From a bacterium EF100-94H03 bin56 (lineage in GTDB: Bacteria; Pseudomonadota; Alphaproteobacteria; SP197), in NCBI GenBank assembly GCA_002238685.1, contig MPMV01000038.1, positions 1 to 40,624 of the forward strand: a DNA stretch of 40,624 nucleotides, given 5' to 3'. The translations under genes were made by a program, and so were the position numbers. The notes beneath the pieces were generated by a model. That model worked only from the letters and a program-made list of their open reading frames with translations, did not search any database and was not told the origin of the DNA. This document shows positions 25,256-34,197 of the stretch, in pieces (position 1 is the stretch's first letter; each line of letters starts with the position of its first letter).

Positions 25256-26673
25256 CAGAACAGCCTCAGGTACTCGCGAACCTCCCAGTCCGTCACTTCC
25301 TGATGGTAACGCTCCCATTCGTCGAACTTGTAGGCGAGGAACGAGGCGTGCATCTGCTCGCCGATGACCTGCCTGACGAAGGCGTCGTCCCGCAGGATTT
25401 CAGCGGCCTCGAAGAGATTGCGCGGCAGGCGTTGGGCACCCGAACGGGCGAGATCCTCTTCGCTGAGACTGTAGAGATCCTCGTTCAGCGGTGGCCCGGG
25501 GTCGATCCCGGAGACGATGCCTTCGGTCATGCAGGCCGCGGTCACGCCCAGGGCCAGATAAGGGTTCATGCACATGTCAGCCGCGCGGTTCTCGATGCAG
25601 TAACGGTTCTGCGGCATGCGCAACATCGCCGAGCGGTTGTTGTCACCATAGGTCATGTGAGTCGGCGCCCAGGTGACCGTGCCGCCCTCGAAGCCACCGA
25701 CCCGGGGAACCAGTCCGTTGTAGGAGTTGACGGTCGGACAGGCGATGGCCGTCAGTGCTCCGCCATGCTGCAGCAGGCCGCCGATGGCATGGCTGACCTC
25801 CGGCGACCAGCCATCCGGAGATTCGAAGAGATTGGTCTCCGGCGACGTGGTACGGCGCATGGAGGTGTTCATGTGCGCACCCGAGCGCCAGTCGCCCGTT
25901 GTCGGCTTGGGCATGAAGGTGATGAACATGCCGTGCTTCTTGGCGATTTCCTTGAGCAGGATTCGCAGGAAGACTAGGCGGTCCGCCATGGCAAGCGCGT
26001 CGGTGTAGCCGAAGTCGAGCTCGAACTGGCTGTAGGCCCCCTCACAGACCACGTCGTGCAGATCCCAGCCGAGTTCGCCGTCGAGTATGTCGATGAGTTC
26101 ACCCAGAAACCCCATCGAATTGATGGAGTACTCGACGTCATAGCCGAAGGCCTGGCGGCGAGGACGCAGGCCTTCGCCCGCCTCGAGGTCGTCATCGAAT
26201 GCCTTGACGGGCCTGCCGTCCTTCCAGCGCATGGCGATGAACTCGGGTTCGACACCGGCATAGACCAGATAGCCCTTGTCCTCGCAGTCGGCGAGGATCC
26301 GCTTCATCGCACCCCTCGGGCACAGATTGTAGGGCTTGTCGGACCACCAGAGATCGGCAAAGACCCAGGCCATGGTCCGGTCCCAGGGGCACAGCGCCAG
26401 GGAATCGAGATCGGGAACCATGATCTGGTCCGGGTCCGCGGCACCCAGTTCAGGGACAAACGATACCGAATGCACGGCGAACTGCGGGCCCATGCCCCTG
26501 GCGAGCCGCTCCCAGTCGCTGAGTGGGACCGGCTTGGTCTTGGGCTGCCCCAGAAGGTCGATCCAGCAACACAGGATGTACTTGACACCATGACCTGACA
26601 GCCACTCGCCGGTCTCGCGGATCCGGTCGTCCGTTGGCAGTGCCTCGTTCATGGATTGCGGGAGTCGGGCCAT
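25255..26673 (-). CDS. Glutamine synthetase-family ligase, gamma-glutamylmethylamide synthetase-like
   Basis: A 472-residue ATP-dependent glutamate-amine ligase of the GS superfamily. The N-terminal beta-grasp has LLGQPKTKPVPL; the catalytic part has GVEPEFIAMRW, the FMPKPTTGDWRSGAHMN block (ATP/glutamate loop) and NRYCIENRAADMCMNPYLA. The MPKP..G..SGAH form and length fit the GMAS/type-III-like group that ligates glutamate to methylamine or other amines, rather than GlnA. ATG 26673 follows GGAGGACTCC. It is the first gene of a coupled pair with the MetX-like hydrolase. Confidence 0.85.
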   Translation of the reverse strand: MARLPQSMNEALPTDDRIRETGEWLSGHGVKYILCCWIDLLGQPKTKPVPLSDWERLARGMGPQFAVHSVSFVPELGAADPDQIMVPDLDSLALCPWDRTMAWVFADLWWSDKPYNLCPRGAMKRILADCEDKGYLVYAGVEPEFIAMRWKDGRPVKAFDDDLEAGEGLRPRRQAFGYDVEYSINSMGFLGELIDILDGELGWDLHDVVCEGAYSQFELDFGYTDALAMADRLVFLRILLKEIAKKHGMFITFMPKPTTGDWRSGAHMNTSMRRTTSPETNLFESPDGWSPEVSHAIGGLLQHGGALTAIACPTVNSYNGLVPRVGGFEGGTVTWAPTHMTYGDNNRSAMLRMPQNRYCIENRAADMCMNPYLALGVTAACMTEGIVSGIDPGPPLNEDLYSLSEEDLARSGAQRLPRNLFEAAEILRDDAFVRQVIGEQMHASFLAYKFDEWERYHQEVTDWEVREYLRLF

Positions 26674-26800
26674 GGTCAGGAGTCCTCCGTTCAGCGGCGC
26701 TGACATTACCGCAAGCCTGTTCAGGATCAATCCGCCGGCGGTGGACGCCCAACAACCGGCGGTCTAGTGTGCGCCGGCTTCCCAAGGATGAGCAGCGCCA

Positions 26801-28096
26801 ATGGCCGGTCCCGGACACCCGAGATTCGATACCCTTGCCCTTCATGGAGGACAGAAACCCGATCCGGTGACCGGGGCGCGTGCCGTTCCCGTCTACCAGT
26901 CAACCTCCTTTGTCTTCCCGTCGACGGACCATGCTGCCTCGCTCTTCAACCTCGAACGCGCCGGTCACATCTATTCGCGCATCTCCAATCCGACCGTTTC
27001 GGTCTTCGAGGAACGGATCGCCGGTCTCGAGGGCGGTGTCGGCGCGGTGGCCACCGCAAGTGGCCAGGCAGCGCTCCACCTTGCGGTGGCCACACTCATG
27101 GGCAACGGGGATCACATCGTCGCTTCCGGTTCGATCTACGGTGGCAGCCACAACATGTTCAACTACACGCTGCCGCGCTTCGGTATCACGACAACCTTCG
27201 TCAACCCCCGGGATCCGGATGCCTTCCGCCAGGCCATCGGCCCCCGCACGCGGCTTCTCTTCGGCGAGACGCTTGGCAACCCCGGTCTCGAGGTTCTCGA
27301 CATCCCGGCTGTCGCCGGAGTCGCCCACGAGGCCGGCCTGCCCCTCATGATCGACAACACCTTTGCCTCACCCTTCCTGTCTCGCCCGTTCGACCACGGC
27401 GCCGATCTCGTCATGCACTCGGCCACCAAATTCCTCGGCGGACACGGCATTGCCATCGGCGGCGTGCTCGTCGACCGGGGCGCCTTCGACTGGGAGGCAA
27501 GCGGGCTTTTCCCCACCCTCACCGAACCCTATGCCGGCTATCACGGCCTCGATTTCGCCGAGGAGTTCGGGCCGGGCGCCCTCATCATGCGGGCCCGAGC
27601 CGAAGGCTTGCGCGACTTTGGCGCCTGCATGAGCCCGACCAACGCCTTCCACCTGCTCCAGGGCGTGGAAACCCTGCCGCTGCGCATGACGCGCCATGTC
27701 GAGAACGCCCGCACCATCGTCGCCTTCCTTGCCGGACACGATGCTGTCAGCAGTGTCCTGTGGCCCGAACTCCCGTTCCATCCCGACCACGAGCTCTCGA
27801 AACGCCTGTTGCCGAAGGGGCCCGGCGCGATCTTCAGTTTCGAACTGAAGGGGGGCCGAGAGGCAGGCGTGAAGTTCATCGAGGCATTGCAGCTCTTTTC
27901 TCATCTCGCCAACGTCGGAGACGCCAAGTCACTGGTCATCCACCCCGCTTCAACGACCCATCAGCAGATGGATGAAGCCGCCCTTGAGGCAGCCGGCATC
28001 TCCGAAGGACTCGTGCGTCTGTCCATCGGTCTCGAGGACCCGGACGACCTCATCGGGGATCTCAAGCGCGGTCTTGCCGCCGCTTCCAGGGCCTGA
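26801..28096 (+). CDS. metY: O-acetylhomoserine aminocarboxypropyltransferase / Cys-Met PLP enzyme
   Basis: A 431-residue gamma-family PLP enzyme that would convert O-acetylhomoserine plus sulfide to homocysteine. Family motifs are clear: FDTLALHGGQKPDP, PVYQSTSFVF, YSRISNPTV, the ATASGQAA segment, DNTFASPF and the PLP lysine in HSATKFLGGHG. It ends with the HPASTTHQQ and GLVRLSIGLEDPDDL signatures. ATG 26801 has AAGGATG upstream. The preceding 127-base spacer is a divergent promoter with the GMAS-like gene. Assignment to MetY over cystathionine lyases rests on length and the C-terminal insert. Confidence 0.88.
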   Translation: MAGPGHPRFDTLALHGGQKPDPVTGARAVPVYQSTSFVFPSTDHAASLFNLERAGHIYSRISNPTVSVFEERIAGLEGGVGAVATASGQAALHLAVATLMGNGDHIVASGSIYGGSHNMFNYTLPRFGITTTFVNPRDPDAFRQAIGPRTRLLFGETLGNPGLEVLDIPAVAGVAHEAGLPLMIDNTFASPFLSRPFDHGADLVMHSATKFLGGHGIAIGGVLVDRGAFDWEASGLFPTLTEPYAGYHGLDFAEEFGPGALIMRARAEGLRDFGACMSPTNAFHLLQGVETLPLRMTRHVENARTIVAFLAGHDAVSSVLWPELPFHPDHELSKRLLPKGPGAIFSFELKGGREAGVKFIEALQLFSHLANVGDAKSLVIHPASTTHQQMDEAALEAAGISEGLVRLSIGLEDPDDLIGDLKRGLAAASRA

Positions 28097-28100
28097 AGCG

Positions 28101-28898
28101 ATGTCACTGGAGCTGACCGTCGACGACCGTGCCGTCTTCGCAGCCACCGGTGGCAGAACCTTCGATTCGGCATTGCCGGTCGTCCTCTTCGTCCACGGCG
28201 CCTCCATGAACCGCACGGTCTGGTCGGCTCAGGCCCGCTGGTTTGCCCACCATGGCCACGCTGTCCTCGCCGTTGACCTGCCCGGACACGGCCGGTCGGA
28301 AGGGCCGCCCCTGCCATCGATCGGCGCCATCGCCGACTGGCTCATGGGCGTTCTCGATGCCGCCGGTGTGACCACCGCCTCCCTGGCCGGCCATTCCATG
28401 GGCTCGCTGCCCGTTCTCGAGGCCGCCTCGCGCTACCCTTCGCGTTGCACACACATCGTGCTGCTGGGCACCAGCGTGCCGATGCCCGTCGCCGATGTCC
28501 TGTTGGACAACGCCAGGGCCAACAGCCATGCCGCCTACGACATGGTGACTGTCTGGGGACACAGCCGCAACGCCCAGATGGGAGGCTCGGACGTCCCGGG
28601 GCTGTGGATCACCGGGGGCGGCATGCGTCTTCTCGAACGCGGCGGAGACGGAGTCCTCTACAACGACATGAAGGCCTGCAACGACTACACGACCGGGCTC
28701 GAGGCGGCCGCCAGGGTCAGCTGTCCGGCGACGCTCATCCTCGGCGACAAGGACATGATGACACCGCCACGCAATGCCCGGACCCTCGTCGACGCCCTCC
28801 CCGATGGCCGCATGATCGTCCTCGAGGGATGCGGCCACATGATGATGGCGGAGCGCCCCAACCGGACGCTCGACGCCCTCATCGATGCACTGACATAG
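28101..28898 (+). CDS. Alpha/beta-fold hydrolase
   Basis: A 265-residue canonical alpha/beta hydrolase. The oxyanion-hole region LFVHGASMNRTVW, the DLPGHGRSEG strand, the nucleophile GHSMGSLP, the acid in LGDKDMMTP and the His in GCGHMMM are all present. It begins four bases after metY, so it is co-transcribed. Substrate unknown; esterases and C-C hydrolases have the same pattern. Confidence 0.88.
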   Translation: MSLELTVDDRAVFAATGGRTFDSALPVVLFVHGASMNRTVWSAQARWFAHHGHAVLAVDLPGHGRSEGPPLPSIGAIADWLMGVLDAAGVTTASLAGHSMGSLPVLEAASRYPSRCTHIVLLGTSVPMPVADVLLDNARANSHAAYDMVTVWGHSRNAQMGGSDVPGLWITGGGMRLLERGGDGVLYNDMKACNDYTTGLEAAARVSCPATLILGDKDMMTPPRNARTLVDALPDGRMIVLEGCGHMMMAERPNRTLDALIDALT

Positions 28899-29380
28899 AT
28901 GGAACCGCTGGAATCACACCTCGCCGTATTCATGACCTGAATGCTGCAGATTCAAGTCCTGACCCCACAACCATCTGCCATGACAGGTTGCAGAAGACTC
29001 TGGGCACAACCGTGAAGGATGGTCCCGGACGGGTTTGGTGAAGGCTGCGATCTGTCTCGTCTTCAACGCTTGGCAGGCCTCCTTGACAGCTATTGGATAT
29101 CATTCCATCTTCCGGGGTACCCACTGGCGATAGGGTTACATCAGGGCCGCAGTTCCGTCTTCACGGAGGATCGCGTGACTCTGGTTGCCCCTTTCCCCTT
29201 TGATCCTGCGTCCGGCTACGAGCGGACGAAGGTCCCGTGCCGGCGCCGTGGATTCTTTCCGCCATTTGCACGCCCCTTGAGGAGGCCGTGGCAGGCGCGC
29301 CTGCGCAGATTCCTTGCGGCGCATTTCGTTCCGCGCGCCTCAAGGGGGAAGATTACGCGCTACTCTGCCCTTGCCGGGCG
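28899..29380. other. Intergenic stretch without a supported gene
   Basis: About 480 bases before the TauD-like gene. A 121-codon plus frame (29019-29384) spans most of it, but its product has no recognisable motif and a basic low-quality C-terminus. A TTGACA near 29087 could be a -35 element but no clear -10 follows at the right distance. It presumably contains the promoter of the 29.4-34.7 kb operon. Confidence 0.4.
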
Positions 29381-30266
29381 ATGAGCGAGAAGATGGCCTG
29401 CCTGAAGACGACGGCGTTGCATCCCGAGTTTGGCGTGGAGGTGCACGATGTCGATCTTCGCGACGTCACGGCGGATTGCTTGTACCCGGCGATCCGGGCC
29501 TTGTTTGAACAGCATTCTCTGTTGTTGTTCGCGGAACAGCACCTTGACGACCACGAGCACCTCGCCTTCGGTCACTTGTTGGGCCCCATCGAAGACCGCT
29601 CCAACGCGCATGGATGGCAAGCCGCGCATATCCTACGGCGTCAGCAACGAGACCGAGGGTGGCGGCGTCTACGATGAAGACGACCTGCGCCTGCTTGGCT
29701 TGAAAGCCAACATGCTTTGGCACACTGACAGCACCTTCCTGCCAACGCCGGCATTGGCCAATGTGCTGCAGGCGCGAGTCGTGCCAAACGAGGGCGGTGC
29801 GACCGAATTCATTTCGACCAGGGCCGGGTTCATGGCGCTCGAGCCAACCCTGCAAGAGCGGCTGCGCGGACTGACATTTCGTCATCGCTACAGCCACTCA
29901 CGGGCCCGGATCGCCCCGGACCTGGCCAAGCTGGAACTCTTCACCATGTGGCCGGATACCGAATGGCGCGCGGTGTGGCGCAACCCAGTGAACGGAGCCG
30001 AGGCAGTCTATGTCGCTTCGCACGCCTTTGCGGTGAGCGACATGGGTGCCGACGGGGGCCAGTGGTTCATCGACGATCTGATCGAGCGCATGACCGGACC
30101 AAGCCATGTCTATGCCCATCGCTGGCGGCCGGGGGATGTGCTGGTGTGGGATGAGCGCGCCACTCTGCACCGCGGCACACCGTGGCCTTATGATCAGGCA
30201 CGGACGCTGGTGAGCTGTTGCATCTCGGCCGGTGATGCCGATGGCCTGTCCGCGGTGCGCCCATGA
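29381..30266 (+). pseudogene. TauD/TfdA-family 2-oxoglutarate dioxygenase, frameshifted
   Basis: The first part (from MSEKMACLKTT through FGHLLGPIEDRSNA) and the second part (MDGKPRISYGVSNE to the end) are in different plus frames, joined by a one-base shift at about 29603-29610. Read through, it is a full TauD/TfdA enzyme of about 294 residues: HTDSTF carries the first His and Asp ligands, and LHRGTPWPYDQART carries the distal His and the 2-oxoglutarate Arg. Either the gene is recently broken or the sequence has an error; the rest of the operon is intact, which favours a very recent change or an error. ATG 29393 is an alternative start. Its stop overlaps the next ATG. Confidence 0.8.
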
Positions 30267-31582
30267 AGCAGGAACTGTTGTCGGCGCAGGCAGGCGAGCC
30301 CTTTGCCCTGCGCAATCTGCGCCTTCCCATGGGAACGGTGCCGACGGCCAGCCTGACGCAGGCCGGCGATGGTCTGCTGGATGCCGACATGGTGATTGCC
30401 GGTGGGCGCATCGACTGGCTCGGCCCGCCGGCAAGCCGCGACGACCTGCCGAACGGCCTCGATATGGCCAAGGCCATGGCTTGGCCAGGGCCGGTCGATT
30501 GCCACACCCACCTGGACAAGGCGCTGGTTTGGCAGCGTTCGCCGAATGCGGACGGCACCTTCGACGGTGCCTCGTCCAGCGCCGGTCGGGATGCGGCCGC
30601 CTTTCACTGCGCGGACGATATCCGGCAGAGAGCCGATTTTGCGCTCAAGGCGGCCTTTGCCCACGGCACCACGGCGATCCGCAGCCATGTGGACTCCGGC
30701 CGTGCCTCATTCGGGCAGGCCTTTGCCACCCTGTGCGAACTGGCCGATGACTGGCGCAATCGGATTACGCTCCAGGTCTGCCCCTTTGTGGGCCTGGACG
30801 AGGGCCCTGACTGGATCCGCAAGGTGGCAGAACGGGCGTGCCACGACCATGCCGGCATCCTGAGCGTTTTCGTGCCCACGCGCCCGGAACTCGATGGTGC
30901 GCTCGATGATGTCATGGCGATCGCCGGGCGATACGGCTTGCAGCTTGACTTTCACGCCGACGAGATTCTCGATCCGGCGTCCAGGTGTCTTGACGCCATC
31001 GCTCGCGCGGTGTTGCGCAACGGGTTCGATCGGCCAGTGCTGGTCGGGCATTGCTGCGCCCTTTCGGTGCAACCGCGGCAAACGCTTGAGCGCACGCTCG
31101 AGCGGGTGGCAAAGGCCGGCATCGGCATTGTCTCCCTCCCGCTTTGCAATGCCTATCTCATGGACCGCCGGGACGGCGAAACGCCACGCTATCGCGGCTG
31201 CGCCCCGGTGCACGAGATAAGGAAGCACGGCATTCCGGTGGCCATCGCGTCGGACAACGTACGCGACGCGTTCCATGCCTATGGTGATCACGATGTTCCG
31301 GAACTCTTCCGTGACGCCGTGCGCATGATGCAACTCGATCACCCGCTCGGCGACTGGGCGGCGGCCGTGACGACGTCCGCGGCGGACCTCATGGGTCTGC
31401 CCGGTCGCGGCAGGCTGGAACCCGGCGCGCCGGCCGATCTCATCCTCTTCACGGCGCGCAACTGGAGCGAGTTCATTTCCCGCCCGTTGTCGGATCGCAT
31501 CGTCCTGCGCGACGGATACCCCATCGATACCACACCCCCGGACTATCGACTTCTGGACGCCATGAAAGGAATGCGAGTATGA
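30263..31582 (+). CDS. Cytosine/creatinine deaminase-like amidohydrolase (CodA family)
   Basis: A 439-residue metal-dependent deaminase. It has HTHLDK (His81, His83), DFHADEIL (His and proton-shuttle Glu), GHCCALS (His) and ASDNVRDAF (metal Asp), the complete CodA pattern. Members act on cytosine, isoguanine, creatinine and other cyclic amidines. The neighbours (creatininase family, RidA, FAD oxidase) do not fit pyrimidine salvage; a cyclic guanidine or hydantoin-type substrate is more likely (inference). Both ends overlap neighbours by ATGA. Confidence 0.87.
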   Translation: MKQELLSAQAGEPFALRNLRLPMGTVPTASLTQAGDGLLDADMVIAGGRIDWLGPPASRDDLPNGLDMAKAMAWPGPVDCHTHLDKALVWQRSPNADGTFDGASSSAGRDAAAFHCADDIRQRADFALKAAFAHGTTAIRSHVDSGRASFGQAFATLCELADDWRNRITLQVCPFVGLDEGPDWIRKVAERACHDHAGILSVFVPTRPELDGALDDVMAIAGRYGLQLDFHADEILDPASRCLDAIARAVLRNGFDRPVLVGHCCALSVQPRQTLERTLERVAKAGIGIVSLPLCNAYLMDRRDGETPRYRGCAPVHEIRKHGIPVAIASDNVRDAFHAYGDHDVPELFRDAVRMMQLDHPLGDWAAAVTTSAADLMGLPGRGRLEPGAPADLILFTARNWSEFISRPLSDRIVLRDGYPIDTTPPDYRLLDAMKGMRV

Positions 31583-32988
31583 GCCGCATCAAGGCGCTCA
31601 CAGAGAGAATCGGCGACATTGCAATCACCACGCGCGACAACGTGGTCCGCGGAAAAAGCCGCGATTCATTCTGGTATTCGCCGGTTCTCAAGGAGAAACT
31701 CAAGGATGTCACGGCGGAAGCCGTCGTCTCGCCGCGCGACGAGGAGGAGCTGCTGCGGGTTCTGGCCGCATGCTGGGCGCTGGACATACCGGTCACGCCA
31801 CGCGGCGGCGGCACCGGAAACTACGCCCAGGCCATGCCCCTTGCAGGCGGCGTCGTGCTGGACATGAAGCCGATGAACCGAATCCGGTCGATCGGCGATG
31901 GCGTGCTTGTTGTCGAACCGGGCGCCGTGTTGAGCAGGATCGAGGCGGAAACGCGCAAGCACAGCGGGCAAGAACTGCGCATGCATCCCTCGACGCGCGA
32001 AACCGCGACCATCGGCGGCTTCATTGCCGGCGGGTCGGGTGGCGTCGGATCGATTCGCTGGGGCATGCTTCGCGAACCTGGCAACATCCTGCGCCTGCGC
32101 CTGGCGACTCTCGAGGAAAAGCCTCGCCTGATCGAGCTGACCGGCGATGAGATTGCGATCGTGCATCATTCCTACGGCGTCAACGGCATCATCACCGAAG
32201 CCGAACTGCCCTTGGCTCCGGCGCAAGACTGGGTCGAGCTGCTGGTCGCCTTCGACGACTGGATGAGCGCGGTGCGCGCGGGCTGGGCGGTCGCCCATCA
32301 TGAAGGCCTGTGGCTGAAACAGCTCGCGGCCATTCAGGTGCCTGCTCCGCACAAGTACTTCGCGCGCCATCGCAGGTTCCTGCGGGAGGGCGACAACCTG
32401 CTGTGCATCCTCGCCGCGCCCAACGCCGTGCAACCGCTGCTCGACCTCCTGCAGAAAGAAGGCGGCCGGGTCGCCTTTCGCTCCGACAGGGCAAGCGACG
32501 AGGACAAGAAGGGGCTGCCGCATCTCTATCACCTGACCTGGAACCACACGACTCTGCAGGCGCTGAAGATTGACCCTGCAATGACCTATCTGCAGGTCGG
32601 CACGCCAGAGGAGGATCCGCTCGGCGTCGTGGAGGAAATCGCGCGACTCTTTCCCGACGAAATCGTCGGTCACGTCGAATACGTGCGCGCTGCCGGCCGA
32701 CTCCATGCGAGCCTGCTGCCGCTCTACCGCTACAGCAGCGAGGCGCGCCTCATCGAGGTCGCATGCGATCTCGAGGCCATGGGCTGCACCTGCTACAACC
32801 CGCATGTCTATACCTATGAGGAGGGCAATCACTGCGATGCGGACCAGGCCAGGCTCGATCTGAAGAGACGCACCGACCCGAAGGGAATCCTGAACCCCGG
32901 CAAGATGATTGGCTGGGAACATCCCGACTATTCTTACGACCCGGCCGGCACCTACGAGTACGCCGGCCTGCGCAGGGCTGCGCCATGA
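31579..32988 (+). CDS. FAD-linked oxidase (GlcD/vanillyl-alcohol-oxidase-type flavoprotein)
   Basis: A 469-residue PCMH-type flavoprotein. The FAD-binding text PVTPRGGGTGNYAQAMPL and GGFIAGGSGGVGSIRWG is in the N-terminal half, and the C-terminal oxidase cap ends LKRRTDPKGILNPGKM, a family hallmark. It would oxidise a hydroxy- or amino-acid-like intermediate. No HxxxxxC-type covalent FAD site is obvious. ATGA overlaps at both junctions place it between the deaminase and the RidA-family gene. Confidence 0.88.
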   Translation: MSRIKALTERIGDIAITTRDNVVRGKSRDSFWYSPVLKEKLKDVTAEAVVSPRDEEELLRVLAACWALDIPVTPRGGGTGNYAQAMPLAGGVVLDMKPMNRIRSIGDGVLVVEPGAVLSRIEAETRKHSGQELRMHPSTRETATIGGFIAGGSGGVGSIRWGMLREPGNILRLRLATLEEKPRLIELTGDEIAIVHHSYGVNGIITEAELPLAPAQDWVELLVAFDDWMSAVRAGWAVAHHEGLWLKQLAAIQVPAPHKYFARHRRFLREGDNLLCILAAPNAVQPLLDLLQKEGGRVAFRSDRASDEDKKGLPHLYHLTWNHTTLQALKIDPAMTYLQVGTPEEDPLGVVEEIARLFPDEIVGHVEYVRAAGRLHASLLPLYRYSSEARLIEVACDLEAMGCTCYNPHVYTYEEGNHCDADQARLDLKRRTDPKGILNPGKMIGWEHPDYSYDPAGTYEYAGLRRAAP

Positions 32989-33383
32989 GAAGCCTTGACC
33001 CCGCGGTGATCCGGCCGCCATTCGCCGCCTATTCCCACGGCGTCGAGGTCAGGGCCCGGCGCCTGGTGGTCACCTCTGGTCAGCTCGGCATCGGTCCGGA
33101 CGGGACCATTCCCGAAACGGCTGAAGCGCAGGCCAGGCTCTGCTTCGAGAACCTCGACGCGATCCTGGCCGAGGCCGGTGTCACGCGCCAACACATCCTG
33201 CGGCTCAACGCCTACGTGACCGACCGAGCCCACATGGCCGGCTACATGGCCGCCCGTGACGCCTATCTGGCGGACAGGCCCGACAAGCCGGCCTCCACGC
33301 TCATGATCGTCTCGGGCTTCAGCCGGCCCGAATTTCTTGTCGAAGTCGAAGTCATCGCCGCCGAGGAGGACCAGGGTGCCTAG
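32985..33383 (+). CDS. RidA/YjgF/UK114-family protein, non-canonical
   Basis: A 132-residue trimeric-fold protein. It has the family start AYSHGVEVRARRLVVTSGQLG, FENLDAILAEAG and FLVEVEVIA. In classical RidA an arginine (Arg105 in E. coli) binds the enamine/imine substrate; aligned by eye, the equivalent position here is Ser in PASTLM, so imine deamination of the canonical type is doubtful. RutC-like or pathway-specific roles are more likely. ATG overlaps the preceding stop. Confidence 0.88.
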   Translation: MRSLDPAVIRPPFAAYSHGVEVRARRLVVTSGQLGIGPDGTIPETAEAQARLCFENLDAILAEAGVTRQHILRLNAYVTDRAHMAGYMAARDAYLADRPDKPASTLMIVSGFSRPEFLVEVEVIAAEEDQGA

Positions 33384-34170
33384 CAAACGTTTCTGGCGTG
33401 AGATGCCAACCACCGAATTCGATGGCGATACCTCCCAATGGATCGCCGTCCTGCCGCTTGCCGCGGTCGAGCAGCACGGGCCGCATCTGCCGGTCGGCGT
33501 CGATGCCTTCATCGCCGAAGGCATGGTCGAACGGTGCGCCGCTGCCTTGCCGCCGGAAAGTCCCGTCACCTTCCTGCCGCTACAGGAGATCTGCAAGTCC
33601 AACGAGCACCTGGGATTTTCCGGAACGCTGACTCTGGACTGGGACACGACCGTCCGCGGCTGGCTCGAAGTCGGCGAATCTGTCGCGCGGGCCGGCGTCC
33701 GGAAGTTCGTCATCATCACCAGCCATGGAGGCAATGTTCACCCGATGGAGATTGTCGCGCGCGAACTGCGGGTCAGGCACGGCATGCTCGTTGTCACCAC
33801 GAGCTGGGGGCGCCTCGGCAAATGGCAGGAGATCTACAGTTATGGCCCGGTCTTCACGGACATCCATGGCGGTCACAGTGAAACCTCGGTGATGCTGGCG
33901 CTGCGCCCCGATTTGGTCGACATGTCCAAGGCCGAGGACTTCGCAAGCACGCAGTCGGACATGAAGGCGCGGCACCGCCGGATCGGCTATCACGGATCGG
34001 ATGCGAACGTTGCCTGGATGTCGCAAGACCTGAATCCCAAAGGCACGGTGGGCGACGCTACGGCCGCAAGCGCCGACAAGGGCGAACGGGATGTCGCGTC
34101 CATGGTCGCCGGCTTCTGCGAACTGATGAAGGAAGTCGATGCGACCGCACCACCCAGGCCGAGGACCTGA
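33376..34170 (+). CDS. Creatininase-family amidohydrolase
   Basis: A 264-residue metal hydrolase. The signature EQHGPHLPVGVD (Glu32, His34, Asp43), THGG-like SHGGNVHPMEI and the metal/catalytic DIHGGHSETS are all visible. Creatininase opens the creatinine ring; relatives act on formamidopyrimidine or mycofactocin precursors. GTG 33376 is selected because GGAGGACCAGG precedes it and the family start KRFWREM follows; it overlaps the RidA gene by eight bases. Together with the CodA-like gene it suggests ring opening of a creatinine- or hydantoin-like compound. Confidence 0.88.
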   Translation: MPSKRFWREMPTTEFDGDTSQWIAVLPLAAVEQHGPHLPVGVDAFIAEGMVERCAAALPPESPVTFLPLQEICKSNEHLGFSGTLTLDWDTTVRGWLEVGESVARAGVRKFVIITSHGGNVHPMEIVARELRVRHGMLVVTTSWGRLGKWQEIYSYGPVFTDIHGGHSETSVMLALRPDLVDMSKAEDFASTQSDMKARHRRIGYHGSDANVAWMSQDLNPKGTVGDATAASADKGERDVASMVAGFCELMKEVDATAPPRPRT

Positions 34171-34197
34171 GCCGGGACATTGAGCTGGGGAATCGAC

